A stretch of DNA of 64,000 nt from Erpobdella octoculata (lineage: Eukaryota; Annelida; Clitellata; Hirudinida; Erpobdellidae). Each line of letters starts with the position of its first letter. Within the stretch, counting starts at the first letter, position 1. The position numbers and the translations under genes were made by a program. Under the pieces are notes generated by a model. It worked only from the letters and a program-made list of their open reading frames with translations. It was not told the origin of the DNA and searched no databases. The stretch spans positions 34,964,270-35,028,269 of the forward strand of contig OZ022238.1 of NCBI GenBank assembly GCA_963978895.1, written 5' to 3'. Positions 1 to 12,500 of this stretch are shown piece by piece.

Positions 1-130
1 ATTTTGACAGAACAACCATAGGCAGCCATTTATAGGCGCCTACCCACAACCCTTGCAGACGCTGGTGACGCCGGCGGGATTCAAACCGCCGACTATCAGG
101 TCCACATTTACTAACATCTACCTTAAGACC
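1..130 (-). repeat. tRNA-derived SINE, truncated by window edge
   Basis: Read on the minus strand this contains a pol III B-box-like string (complement of 76-87, gggattcaaacc) followed by a tail shared with a fuller copy at 29748-29893 (accagcgtctgcaa, then a tract equivalent to ggccgcttctggttgttctg). The A-box half is lost or diverged here. Family assignment rests on comparison of the copies within this window. Confidence 0.6.
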
Positions 131-200
131 TTCTTCTTTTACCAGTTTAGGTCTAGATGCTCCACTCAATTTATCCCATGATTTGCATTCATTACCGTCA

Positions 201-606
<406 letters not shown>

Positions 607-609
607 TTT

Positions 610-930
<321 letters not shown>

Positions 931-1200
931 TATAATAATAAAACGGTATATATTAAAATCGAAAAGGACACTTTCTCAAACTTATAATAATAAAGTGAAT
1001 TAAACAGCAGTTAGTTTGTTTTCAATACATGCAGAGTTAGACATAAAATCAATAAAAGTAGCTGAGTATTAATAAACACGCTTTCAGTGAGTAAACAAGT
1101 GTCGACGCGTTCAGCCAGTCTCACTAAAATACAAATTAAGTACACAACCAGCCACCCACACAGCTGATTTCACGCTCACTTTTTCCGTAGTTTTTGTTTT
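931..1200. other. Intergenic, AT-rich; no gene seen
   Basis: No coding signature or recognisable repeat was found between the Penelope-like fragment and the acidic reading frames that follow. Confidence 0.5.
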
Positions 1201-2000
1201 CTACTTTCTTCTTTTTATATTAATATTTGGATTGCAAAGTAAATGTTCAAACACCGCAGGTGTCTCAGCATCACCTGCACTATTAATCAAAACATTCTCA
1301 ATTTCTCCGATTAGTGTAGTTCCACAATTTTTAGCCGCATCACCATCAACTTCACTACCTTCACAGTTACAGAAAACATCTTCATCGTCGACATTATTAC
1401 TATTTTTATGTTTTTCTTCAGAGTCATTTTCTTTTTCTTCAACCATTTCATCTGTGTGGAAACTATCAAGAGAGAGTGATTCTGACTCCGTATTTTTAGA
1501 GCCACAGCTTTTAAAACAAACAAGCGTTTCTCTATTTAGATCTCCTCAGTATCCACAAACCCTTCATTAATCTTGACAGGCGTAGTTTCCTTCTGGTTGG
1601 TGCGATTTTCCATGACGGCATCCTCTATGTCTTTGACGTTGAGTATATCTTCATCGGTCACCATATCAATTTCTTTCTCGCAGCAATCAATTTGTTCTCT
1701 TCTTTCGGACAAATCATTTTCAAATTTCACGCTCGTTTTATTCTTGTTGAGGTTATCGTAGAGGAGTGGTTTGGGCTCTAGGATTTTAGAGTCACAATTA
1801 TTACTAGCCTCTCCAACTGAAACGTCAGATGAATGCTGACAGTTATTTACCTTTGTTTCAAGAAGTTTCGTTTTTGGATCCCTGTTCGTCATCTCTGTTT
1901 TATGTTTATCTCCTTCCATCAATCTGTTCATATTCATTCCTTTATTGACGTTTGTTGCAATTCCAAATTTTGGAACAATTGGGCCATCAAACAACTTCAA
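1201..2000 (-). CDS. Unrecognised acidic, low-complexity reading frames (possible gene fragment)
   Basis: Two minus-strand frames follow one another. One runs 2000-1536 (154 residues, Asp/Glu/Lys/Asn-rich, starts MKLFDGPIVPKF). The other runs about 1509-1201 (includes TDEMVEEKENDSEEKHKN, ends in a basic KRRK). They lie in different frames with stops between, so this is either two exons or one decayed gene. No domain is recognised. The adjacent retrotransposon lies on the other strand and does not explain it. It may be spurious. Confidence 0.25.
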
Positions 2001-2106
2001 AATGTGAGTGAAATTGTTATCTTGAATGTTATTTGCCGGTTTTTGTTACAAATCGACTAGACTCACACTCTGAATTCTCCATTCATGATCTAAATCGACC
2101 AAAACA

Positions 2107-2439
2107 ACAAAGGTCATAGTCCATCTCAACGGTAAGCCTTGCACCATGGAAATTGACAGTGGATCATCATACTCTGTGATATCTCACCAAACCTTCAAGC
2201 AACTATGGAAATACTCCGGTCCATTTATTAGGAAAGTAACAAACTTACCATTAACGGATTTTCAAGCACGAGTAATTTCGCTTAAGGGCTACTGTGATGT
2301 AGATGTAGCGTACAAACAACAAAGAGCCAAGTTACAACTCATCTTAACAAAAGAGCATAGAGCAAGTCTGCTTGGATATGATTGGTTCCCCAGCTTAGGA
2401 TTTAAAATATCAGGAATAAATAAGCTCCAAGAAATATAA
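2107..2439 (+). pseudogene. Aspartic protease segment of the Ty3-type pol
   Basis: The open frame continues upstream of the Met at 2146 (VHLNGKPC precedes it). The catalytic Asp lies in IDSGSS, followed by YSVISHQTF, a standard retroelement protease N-terminus. It ends LLGYDWFPSLG, where the family usually has a G-x-D/N-W-L stretch before reverse transcriptase. A stop at 2437-2439 separates it from the next segment. Confidence 0.8.
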
Positions 2440-2558
2440 ATTTCTCAGTTAATCAATGAATTCAGTGATGTGTTTTCAGAAGCTTTAGGTACGTACAAGG
2501 GACCACCTGTTTCTCTACCAGTGGATTTCGTTTCAAAGCCAGAAACGTTTCGTTAGCA

Positions 2559-3410
2559 ATGCGTGCTAAAATAGAACACGAAATTGATCGCCTCACAAAA
2601 AAAGGTGTTTTGGAGCCAATCATCAATCCAAGATGGTCAACACCTGTGGTGCCAATAATTAAATCGACAGGCGACATACGACTGTGTGGTGATTATAAGG
2701 TCACAGTTAATCGAGCTCTACCGGAGTACCCATACCCGATTCCTTCTGTGCAGCACCTGCTTTCCACGCTAGTAGGAGGAAACTATTTTGCAAAATTAGA
2801 TATGGCACAAGCTTATCTTCAACTTCCTGTTACTGAAGAATCAGCTAAAGCACAGACGATCATCACACATCGAGGTGCTTTCAAGGTAAAGAGACTTCAG
2901 TTCGGCATAAGTGTTGCACCGGGTATTTTTCAACAGGTTATGGAAGACTTGTTAGACAACATGGAAGGAGTTACACCGTATTTTGACGACATCCTTATTT
3001 ACGCTCCATCTTATGAAGTACTTAGCAGAAAACTACGAGATGTTCTGCAACGTTGTAGAAATGTTGGTCTTCGGGCAAAGAAAGATAAATGCATAATCGG
3101 CGTAAAAGCTATCAATTTTCTAGGATACAGAATTGACGCATCTGGTCTACACCCATCACAAGAAAAGTTGGCCGCAATTCAAGACGCTAAGATTCCTGAA
3201 AATAAAACAGAATTGCAAGCTTTTTTGGGACTGCTTAATTTTTACAATAGTTTCTTGAAAAGAAAAGCCGACGTTGCTGAGCCCCTGCATAGACTTCTAG
3301 ACAAGGGTTTTACATGGAAATGGACAAAACACCACGACAAGTGTTTCCAATCAGTGAAGAAAGTGCAGACTTCCGACAGTGTTCTTCACCCAAGTTTCCC
3401 ACTACGTTGA
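2559..3410 (+). pseudogene. Reverse transcriptase segment of the Ty3-type pol
   Basis: 283 codons are open. Visible motifs, in order: RWSTPVVPIIKS (finger region), RLCGDYKVTVN, FAKLDMAQAYLQLPV, RLQFGISVAPGIFQQVM and the catalytic YFDDILIY (YxDD-type box), then FLGYRIDASGLHP and LLNFYNSFL of the connection region. The catalytic box is intact although the element is not. The frame breaks at 3408 inside the RNase H join. Confidence 0.9.
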
Positions 3411-3785
3411 CTTGTGATGCATTTCCTTTTGATGTTGGAGCAGGCTTCAGCCAAACGTCAAATGAAGGGAAAGAATTACCAATTGCCTTCGCGTCAAAAA
3501 CTCTTACTTCAGCCGAACGTAACTAAACTTAGATCGACAAGGAAGCACTTGCACTAGTAGTTGGAGTTAAACAGTTTCATCATTTCTTGTATGGAAGGAA
3601 ATTTTTTCTTGTAACAGACCACAAACCATTGTTGGGACTGTTGACTCACAACAAGCCCACACCAGATATTATTTCTGCGAGAATGATAAGATAGTCAGTT
3701 ATCCTTAGTGCCTATGATTTCAACTTAATCCACAAGCCAGGAAAAATCCTCTCAAATGCTGATGCACTAAGCCGCTTATCATGTT
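3400..3785 (+). pseudogene. RNase H segment of the Ty3-type pol
   Basis: The frame around 3410-3526 gives TLTCDAF, then PIAFASKTLTSAERN. After a stop, the continuation at 3536-3785 shows KEALALVVGVKQFHHFLYG, VTDHKPLLGLL and NADALSRL. These are the usual RNase H signatures (catalytic Asp, Glu and TDHKPL). At least two in-frame stops break it. Confidence 0.8.
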
Positions 3786-4044
3786 CTCCATCAAAGGCTT
3801 ATGAGTCAGATCCTGTAGATGTCTTTTTCTTAGATGTTCTCCCATCACGACCCTTGATAGCTTCAGAAGTGGCACAACTCACACGATGAGATCCTGAGCT
3901 ATCCAGAGTCTTTACTTGGGTGGAAAGGGGATGGCTACAGAAACCAGAAGCACAGTTCCATCCTTACTCAGTGAAGCAGCATGAGCTTTCTATACACAAG
4001 CACTGCTTACTCTGGGGCAGTAGGGTGGTAAGGGACGTAAACGT

Positions 4045-4742
4045 GTGCTTGACGAACTCCACATCGCTCACCTAGGCATAGTACGAATGAAAAGTTTAGC
4101 ACGTTCTTATGTGTGGGGGCATGGCATAGATAAGGACATTGAAAACTTTGTTTCTACATGTGAAACCTGCCAGATACATCAACACGCACTACCGCACGCT
4201 CCCACTCATCTATGGGAAATTCCTAGACGACGTCGTCTAGAGTCAAAATCGATTTTGCCGGACCTTTCCATGACCAGAATTTTCTTATTATTGTGGACGC
4301 TTACTCCAAATGGATTGATGTTGCACACATGAAAACCACAACAGCTGAAAGTACTATAACAGTTCTCCGAGGAGTGTTTTCCACGCATGGACTGCCAGAC
4401 TTCATTGTGTCCGACAACGGACCACAATTCACGTCGAATGAATTCCAAGAGTTCTGCAAAAGAAATCTAATACAATCCATATTAGTATCTCCCTACCATG
4501 CTGCGAGCAACGGCCAAGCTGAGAGGACAGCCCAGACGACAAAGAACAGCCTAAAAAAGATCACCACAGGAAATTGGCATCACAGATTGTCAATTTTCTT
4601 GCTAAATTTGCACATTACTCTATCAACAGCAATAGGATCAAGTCCAGCAGAATTACTCATGGGCAGAAGACTAAGAACATGTCTTGATCATTTGCATCCT
4701 GACCACTGCAGAGACAAACAGTTGCAACAGGACAGAGGGTAA
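4045..4742 (+). pseudogene. Integrase segment of the Ty3-type pol
   Basis: A zinc-binding HHCC-like N-terminus (HIAHLGIVRMKSLARSYVWG then CETCQIHQ) is followed in another frame by the DDE core: DAYSKWIDV, SDNGPQFTS and NGQAERTAQTTK. The frame change falls between 4230 and 4293. Trailing frames to 4959 give a basic/acidic tail of no recognised function. Confidence 0.85.
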
Positions 4743-4970
4743 GCAGATGAGACGACATGTAGATCTGATCCGGAAGCGCACTGTACAGCACCAGGAAAAT
4801 TCATCAGATGTTCAACCTGAGGTAGCCCTACCAAAGAAACTAGATGATATTCCAGCAGTCGCCGATGTTCCACATGAGGCGAACCTACCAAGAAAACCAG
4901 AGGTTCGACCGAGACGAATCCTCAAGCCCACTTCCTATTTAAAGAATTATGGACACTAGGGGGGGAGGAA

Positions 4971-5160
4971 TGTTATGTATTCAACCATAGATAGCATTTC
5001 TATGTTATTCATTCAACTACAGATAACATATCTTTGTTATTTATGATCTTTGTCCGCTTTTAAGAAATTTCAAAGACTGTCTATTTTTGTAAAAACATTA
5101 CAATAAAACTTGTGTCAGCTTAAAGCAATTATCTACATTTGTGTTTCGTTTCTAACAACA
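4971..5160 (+). repeat. 3' LTR of the Ty3-type element
   Basis: Begins TGTTATGTATTCAACC immediately after a G-rich polypurine tract and ends TCTAACAACA, giving the usual TG...CA boundaries over 190 bp. An AATAAA polyadenylation signal lies at 5102-5107. No matching 5' copy is present in the window. Confidence 0.7.
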
Positions 5161-5623
5161 CAAAACCAATATTGTGCAATAAAGGCCAATTGAAATATTA
5201 CGAAAAAACATTCATCATCACAAAACATGTTCAACATGCTTGATGTGTAAATTAGTTGTCTAAATCACAAAACAAAGCTCCCTAGGCGTGCCACCTAACA
5301 GAAACTGAAAGACCTAGTTGCAGTTGCCCAATCTCATTACCGTTGCGCTCCTATTCAAAACCTAATTGTCAAATCTAAGAACGTTTTTATTTATTCATAT
5401 TTATAATTATAAAGGGTTTCTGGATCCGTCCCTGATTCCAAACAACTGCAAAGGTTTTAAGTGGTTTCAACTATCCGACAGTTAGCCTTTTTTCAAGGAA
5501 CATCCTTATTATTGTTTACGGTTGAGGTATCTATCAGGGACCTCGAAAGATAGGTATATGTACCAACAGACATTCAAATTCAGGAAGTTTATGAAGCACA
5601 ACATACGCATGACTTTAGATCAG

Positions 5624-5920
5624 TGGTTCCCAACCTTTTTGGGTGGCGACCCCTTTTTATAATAGCCAAGTGACCCGCCACCCCGATACAATTGAAAAAG
5701 GTATTTTTAAGAAATAATTAAAACAACAAAAATAGTATTATTTCTTTTATTGCATGTTGATAACAAGTCTCAAAATTCGCGGCTGAGTTTTTTTAACGTA
5801 AATCTCATGTCATCCTCAACATTTAATTTCTTTCTTTCTTTTGTTTTTAAATGAAAAAAAGTTGAATATTTACTCTCGCAGAAAAAAGTTGAAACAAATG
5901 GATCTAAAACTTGAAAGGGA
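5624..5920 (-). pseudogene. hAT transposase C-terminus remnant with terminal inverted repeat
   Basis: The minus strand from about 5915 to 5770 reads FCESKYSTFFHLKTKERKKL, continues with a VEDDMR stretch and stops at 5770-5772. This is the hATC dimerisation region typical of ZBED/FAM200-like hAT transposases. The plus-strand string cagtggttcccaacc at 5624 resembles a hAT terminal inverted repeat and would be the element's end. The upstream body is replaced by the foldback element at 5941. Confidence 0.75.
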
Positions 5921-5940
5921 TGCATCGTCACATTTGGGTA

Positions 5941-6612
5941 TGAATTTATGAATGATACATACCATGTTTAATGAAAAATTGCTCATACAATTTTGGTGTA
6001 GTGGGGCAGGTAAGCTAACCTATTGTGCATTTTTTGATAAAAGCACCAAATTTTCCACAGAGGTAGTCTCACCTATTATGAACAAATTTGGATAATAGGC
6101 CAAAACGTAACTGTCCCTGGCGACCGTGGCGGCCATTTTGCTATTAGTGTTTCATTGTAAATTTTGATGTATCCCATTCAATTAAAAAGATATTCCCGAT
6201 ATTCTATATTTTAGTAGTGCCGTAATGCCATTTCGTCCGCTAGGGGACGCTCCATTCAAATTAAAACATCTAATTTAAATTTAAAATATAGCCCATATGA
6301 AGAAGAACGCAGGGACATTTCAATCGTTTAAATCGAACGAGCGGTTCAGAAGATATAGGGATTCTAGGGTCATGCCACGTATCGGAACACGTGGCGTGGC
6401 GGCCATTTTTAAAAATGGCCGCCACGGTCACCAAGGGGCAGTTACGCTGTGGCCCAGTATCCAAATTTATTCATAATAGGTAGGACTACCTCTGTGGAAA
6501 ATTTGGTGCTTTTATCAAAAATGCACAATAGGTTAGCTTACCTGCCCCACTACACCAAAATTGTATGAGCAATTTTTCATTAAACATGATATGTATCATT
6601 CATAAATTCATA
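5941..6612. mobile_element. Foldback (long inverted-repeat) element
   Basis: Arms of about 195-205 bp (5941-6137 and 6407-6612) are inverted copies. Both include tgggg/ccccactacaccaaaatt, gcacaataggttagcttacc and ccacagaggtag. The right arm continues into a 26-bp palindrome, ggcggccattt/aaatggccgcc, at about 6400. No coding region lies inside. It sits directly against the hAT remnant. Confidence 0.85.
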
Positions 6613-6626
6613 AATTCATAGGAAAC

Positions 6627-8066
<1,440 letters not shown>

Positions 8067-8132
8067 AATATATATATATATATGAGATTATGTATGTATG
8101 TATGTATGTATGTATGTATGTATGTATGTATG
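8067..8132. repeat. TA and (TATG)n microsatellite
   Basis: A short TA run, then about ten TATG units, at the truncated 5' end of the LINE and at the start of the purine-rich repeat that follows. Confidence 0.9.
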
Positions 8133-8480
8133 CAGGTCTGTGTGTCTTTATGCATCTCTACATCAATCATCGGATCGTAATGAAATTTTCACACAACCCT
8201 GAGAGGCAATAGCAGAAGGTTTTTGTAAAAAAAAATTAAAATCGGTCACAAAATGAGCGGAGCGAGAGAGCGAGCGGAAACGAGAATTGGAGAAGGGCGA
8301 GAACTGGAAATCAAACGGAAACGGAAAAGCGACCGAGAGCGAAAGAGTGAGCGGGAATAGGAAAGCGACCGGGAATGGGAAAGCAAGTAGGGAAGGAAAC
8401 GGGGGCGAGAGAAAAACAATAGAAAAACCTTTAAAACTCCGCGCAACGCGGGGCTACCCCGCTAGCTATGTCATAGAATT
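8133..8480 (-). repeat. Dispersed element with degenerate gcgagcgggaa-type array
   Basis: 8133-8255 matches, inverted, the segment 62215-62330 (cacacaa...gaggcaa, cggtcacaaaatgagcgg). It is followed by an imprecise purine-rich array of gcga/gcgggaa units (8255-8415) and a cgcggggctacccc end. Related arrays lie at 45600-45760, 45890-46100, 48150-48220 and 62045-62220. The reading frames are low-complexity and not genes. Confidence 0.7.
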
Positions 8481-9511
8481 GTAGTTCTTATTTAAATAGT
8501 TCTCATTTAAATACTTAAATCCGTTCCAAAATGCAAATTTGTATTTTTACAAACTTTTATTTAGGTTATAATCTGTGTGTGTGTGTGGCTTTCTCTGTAC
8601 AAAAATTTTGAAAGTAAAATATAACCAGCTTTTGACTAGCTAGGAAGCTGAAACTTTCAGCATAGCTTTATATTGAATGACAATACATGATTCAATTAAA
8701 AAAAAACTTAATTTGAACATCTTTCGTATTTCTAAATCGAGTGTATTTTAAATCATAGTTTGTGTTGAAAAACTCGTTTTTCCTATACTTGTTTAAATGC
8801 AGTTTTGTCTAAAAATAAAAATATACAACATTGTTCATTATTAAAAAAATTAAAAAAATTAAAACAAAACTTTAATTACAGCTGTGAATGAAACTAAATC
8901 AAGTTTTTGCTGGAAGCTGGAAGTGTAATGCTGCTTTTCATTTTTTTCGTTTTTGGTTCACAATATAATCAACTAAAATTTGGGAAGGTAGCCAGGCCAG
9001 TTGGACTCTCCCAAATTGGCATTCCTGGGTCCGCCAGTGTAACAGAGAGACAGGGAGAAAACCAGGCGAGCTTCCTTCCTTGCTCCTTCCCATATGAAGG
9101 GGGCATATGCTGTTTCCGGGAAAATAGTCACTGCTTTTCCCCGCCAATTTACATAGATGTATTTATTAGCGTTTAGTTATTTAGATCCTGATTTAAGAAG
9201 TCGTTGTTAGTTGTGGAATGTTGAGTTTGAATTCAGGAGGAACAGTTGATCTCCGTACCATTTTCAATGTTTGTCCAAATTAAAACTATTTTATTCTTAT
9301 TTAAAATTAAAACTTAGAGTCAATTTACCGTTTCTAAAATAGTTAAAGTAAGTTTGAAAACTATCAACATCACTTTTACAGAGTTATTTTTAGCTGTGTC
9401 AAGGACATTAACAATAAGGTTAAAGTTAAACTTGACAGCACCTGGAAAGTTCAAAAGCCGAGAGTATTTGACTTTTTGTCCGAGCTTGAAGATTAACGCC
9501 TCTACGCAAAT
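8481..9511. other. AT-rich spacer upstream of PCCA
   Basis: Mostly A/T runs. At about 8985-9040 a string ending cctgggtccgccagtg resembles a hAT-type terminal repeat (cagtggcg family), probably a solo remnant. No convincing exon or core promoter is visible; transcription of PCCA presumably starts close upstream of 9512. Confidence 0.4.
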
Positions 9512-12500
9512 ATGATTTCTCTGGTTTCAAGGAGGGCTTTTAATGTTGGAAAAAGAATTAAGGTAGATTGAAAAAGCAGTTTAGATGTAATTTAGAAGCT
9601 GATACAATTTTTTTTATTTCTTTTCTATGTGGGAACTTATGGCGGACCTGAATTCGTCGCATTTTTTTCACTTGTCATTTTTTTAAGGTGCTGACAAGCT
9701 ACTCACCAGTAGGTTGCCAGAGAACATTTGCCACGTCTACAAATGATATTTACTGGAATGACAGAAGTAACCCAGGAGAAGAGGTCAGTATCAAGTAGAA
9801 TTCAAACTCTAATTTCTGTTTTTCGTTTCTGTAGAAGTGAATGATTTTTTCAGCAATTTAAGAAAATATTAATTGCAAACCGTGGTGAAATAGCATGTCG
9901 TATCATGCAAACGTGTAGACGTCTTGGCATAAAGAGTGTGGCAATTCACAGTGATGTTGACTCCAATGCGGTTAGTAACAACCTTTTTCTAATAAACTTT
10001 ATTTTTTTATTTGGGTGTCTTTATTTTTTATTCATAAAGTTTTATATATGAATTTTCAGAAATTTGTGCATATGGCTGACGAGGCTCATTGTGTTGGGTC
10101 TGCTCCAGTCACTCAGAGTTATTTAAACATGGATGCAATTCTTGATGTCATAAAGAAGACTGGAGCTGAAGCTGTTAGTCTGAAATTTAATTATTTGTCT
10201 GGAGTTTTTTTATTTGAATATATGTCATTCTTGCAGGTTCATCCTGGTTATGGTTTGCTCTCAGAAAATATGAAATTTGCCAAATTGCTTGTGAGAAATT
10301 GTTTTATTGAATTATTCAATTATTTTTCTTGAGAATAAACATATTTTTTTTAAATTTTCTGTTTATTTTTGATTGAAAAATATTGATGTCATTTAAAAAT
10401 GAATACACTTGTTTGATGCTATTTAAAAATGAGTATGCTTGTTTGATTTAGCAAGGTTGACTCAAAGTCATTTTTAAGTTTTGCAAACATCTAAGATCAT
10501 TTTTTTTAGTAAGTTACATGCAATTAGAATGCAAATATTATGACAACCCAGGAAGATGTAGGTTGTGTATTCATTGGACCTACAAGTTACTCCATCAAGG
10601 CCATGGGAGACAAAATTGAGAGCAAACGATTTGCAATGAAAGCAAAAGTGAACATGATTCCTGGTCATGATGGAGAAGTCAAAGATGAAGATGAAGCTGT
10701 TAAAGTTGGGAATGAAATAGGTTTGTTGTCATTTATTCAATACTATTTTTTATAATAGTTAATAGTCCTTAACACCAGGTGTTTTAAGACTGAAATGGCT
10801 GTTTGTAGGAAGCTCCTAAGTACTTCCTGTCGTGGATCATAATTTGTTTGATACTTTTAACTTTCCCCTTCTTTCTCCAGGCTTGGGACTGGCTCATAAT
10901 TAGCTATTCAATACTAGCTGCTAAATGGCTTTTATATGTTTTCAATTTTTAATAATAATCTTTATTATTATAAACTTGTATAATAGCAATTAAAGTATTT
11001 AAAGGTCACTCTAAACATTTTAAAATAATGAGATTTAAGTTTGGGTTTGAAAATATTGAGGTTTATATTCCTGACTTCAGGACTTAGCAGATTCCAAGTT
11101 GCTTTCAAATTTTTCGGATTAATTTTTTTTAGTAAGAAAAGTAGAGTCGAGAACGTTTTGAGATTAACCTTGGTTAAAAAGTTTATAAATATAAGGTGGT
11201 TAGAATATTTACTTCAGTTTTATCAATTTCTAATGTTGCATTACTTTTAGGCCTTAAAGATAGTTAAAATATGGGTATTTAGTGTAGTTTAATGAAGTGA
11301 ATGTTTAGATTGTGAAGAGTTGTTCTTTTGAAGTAATAGATATAAAATCTCAGTGTCATAAGCATAGTTATGATCACCCACTGATAGGAAATGTGTAAGT
11401 TGTTAACAGGAACATCTCCTCATCATTATTGAGTCGAACAGAAAGTGAAAATGAAGCACGAAGTTTAAAAATTTTGAGTCACCTTTAAATTAGACATTGT
11501 CTAATTTAAAGGTGACTCAAATTCAATTTCAAATTTGTATTTGATTCACTAAAGTTGGATCTTGCTGTTTATACTAGTCTACTATAATATTTAAGTTGGC
11601 AGATAAATCAAGACCAGCAATAACTGCGATCTTTTTTGAATAACAAGCATTAAACACAAACATAGTCTTTAATGTGTGATATAAATGTTTCAATAAAATG
11701 GAGAAATCTTTATAAAACACTGTTATTAAATCTTTTATATTAACTTCATCAAGTTTGCTGGTTTGATTGAATGCGGGCAAATCTTGTGATGGTTAAAAAA
11801 CATATTTCCCATCATTCAATTCTGAATTGTTCTCAATGACAATGCATTTAATTAAATTTTGGGATTAATTGGACAAAATTAAGGTGAAATTTAAAAACAA
11901 ATTCAATTGAAATTTAAACCAAATTAAATGTAAAAAAATAGAAATTTTTGTTAAAGAGATAAAACTATAATTTTCAAGTTTATTAAGAAAAAGCGAGTAT
12001 AGATTTTTAAAATAGAAGATTTTTAATTAAAACTTTGTTTTCATAAATTGACTTTTTTTTAAATTATATGTTGTTGTAAATGCTTTAATGTTAATTGCTT
12101 AATGATTTTATAGATTCTTAATTTTATAAATGTTCATAAATTGTGATGGATAGAAATTGTGATTTGAGATATTTTTGTGTGAAATAAGTAAACTGAGAAT
12201 ATTGCCCTTAAAATGAGTAGAAAAGTTGATGTGCTGAATGATGTTGTACTCATCAAGATGTTCTTGAAGATTTTAATCGATACTTTATAAAAATGCAGGC
12301 GATTAAAAAATCTTCATAATTTTTTAATTTTTTAGTTTTATTGCAATATTTTCTGTTTACTTAGCTTTTATATGTTTTAAATTTTTAATATATGGAACTA
12401 AAATTTAACTAATAAAAAAATAAATTTGCTGCTCATAAAGATCAATTTTTAGTTTTTTCATTTAATATATGGTATAATGTGACTAAATCTGACAACCTAA

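Larger units (their letters stand above)
2107..5160 (+). mobile_element. Degenerate Ty3-type LTR retrotransposon, 5' truncated, with 3' LTR
   Basis: Protease, reverse transcriptase, RNase H and integrase segments follow in the pol order of Ty3-type elements (integrase last), ending in a polypurine tract (4959-4970) and one LTR. No 5' LTR or gag is visible upstream. Several stop codons and frame changes separate the domains, so this copy is dead. Confidence 0.9.

Noticed and set aside
1232..1570. Plus-strand 112-codon Ser-rich ORF
   Set aside because: Antisense shadow of the acidic minus-strand frames; no domain.
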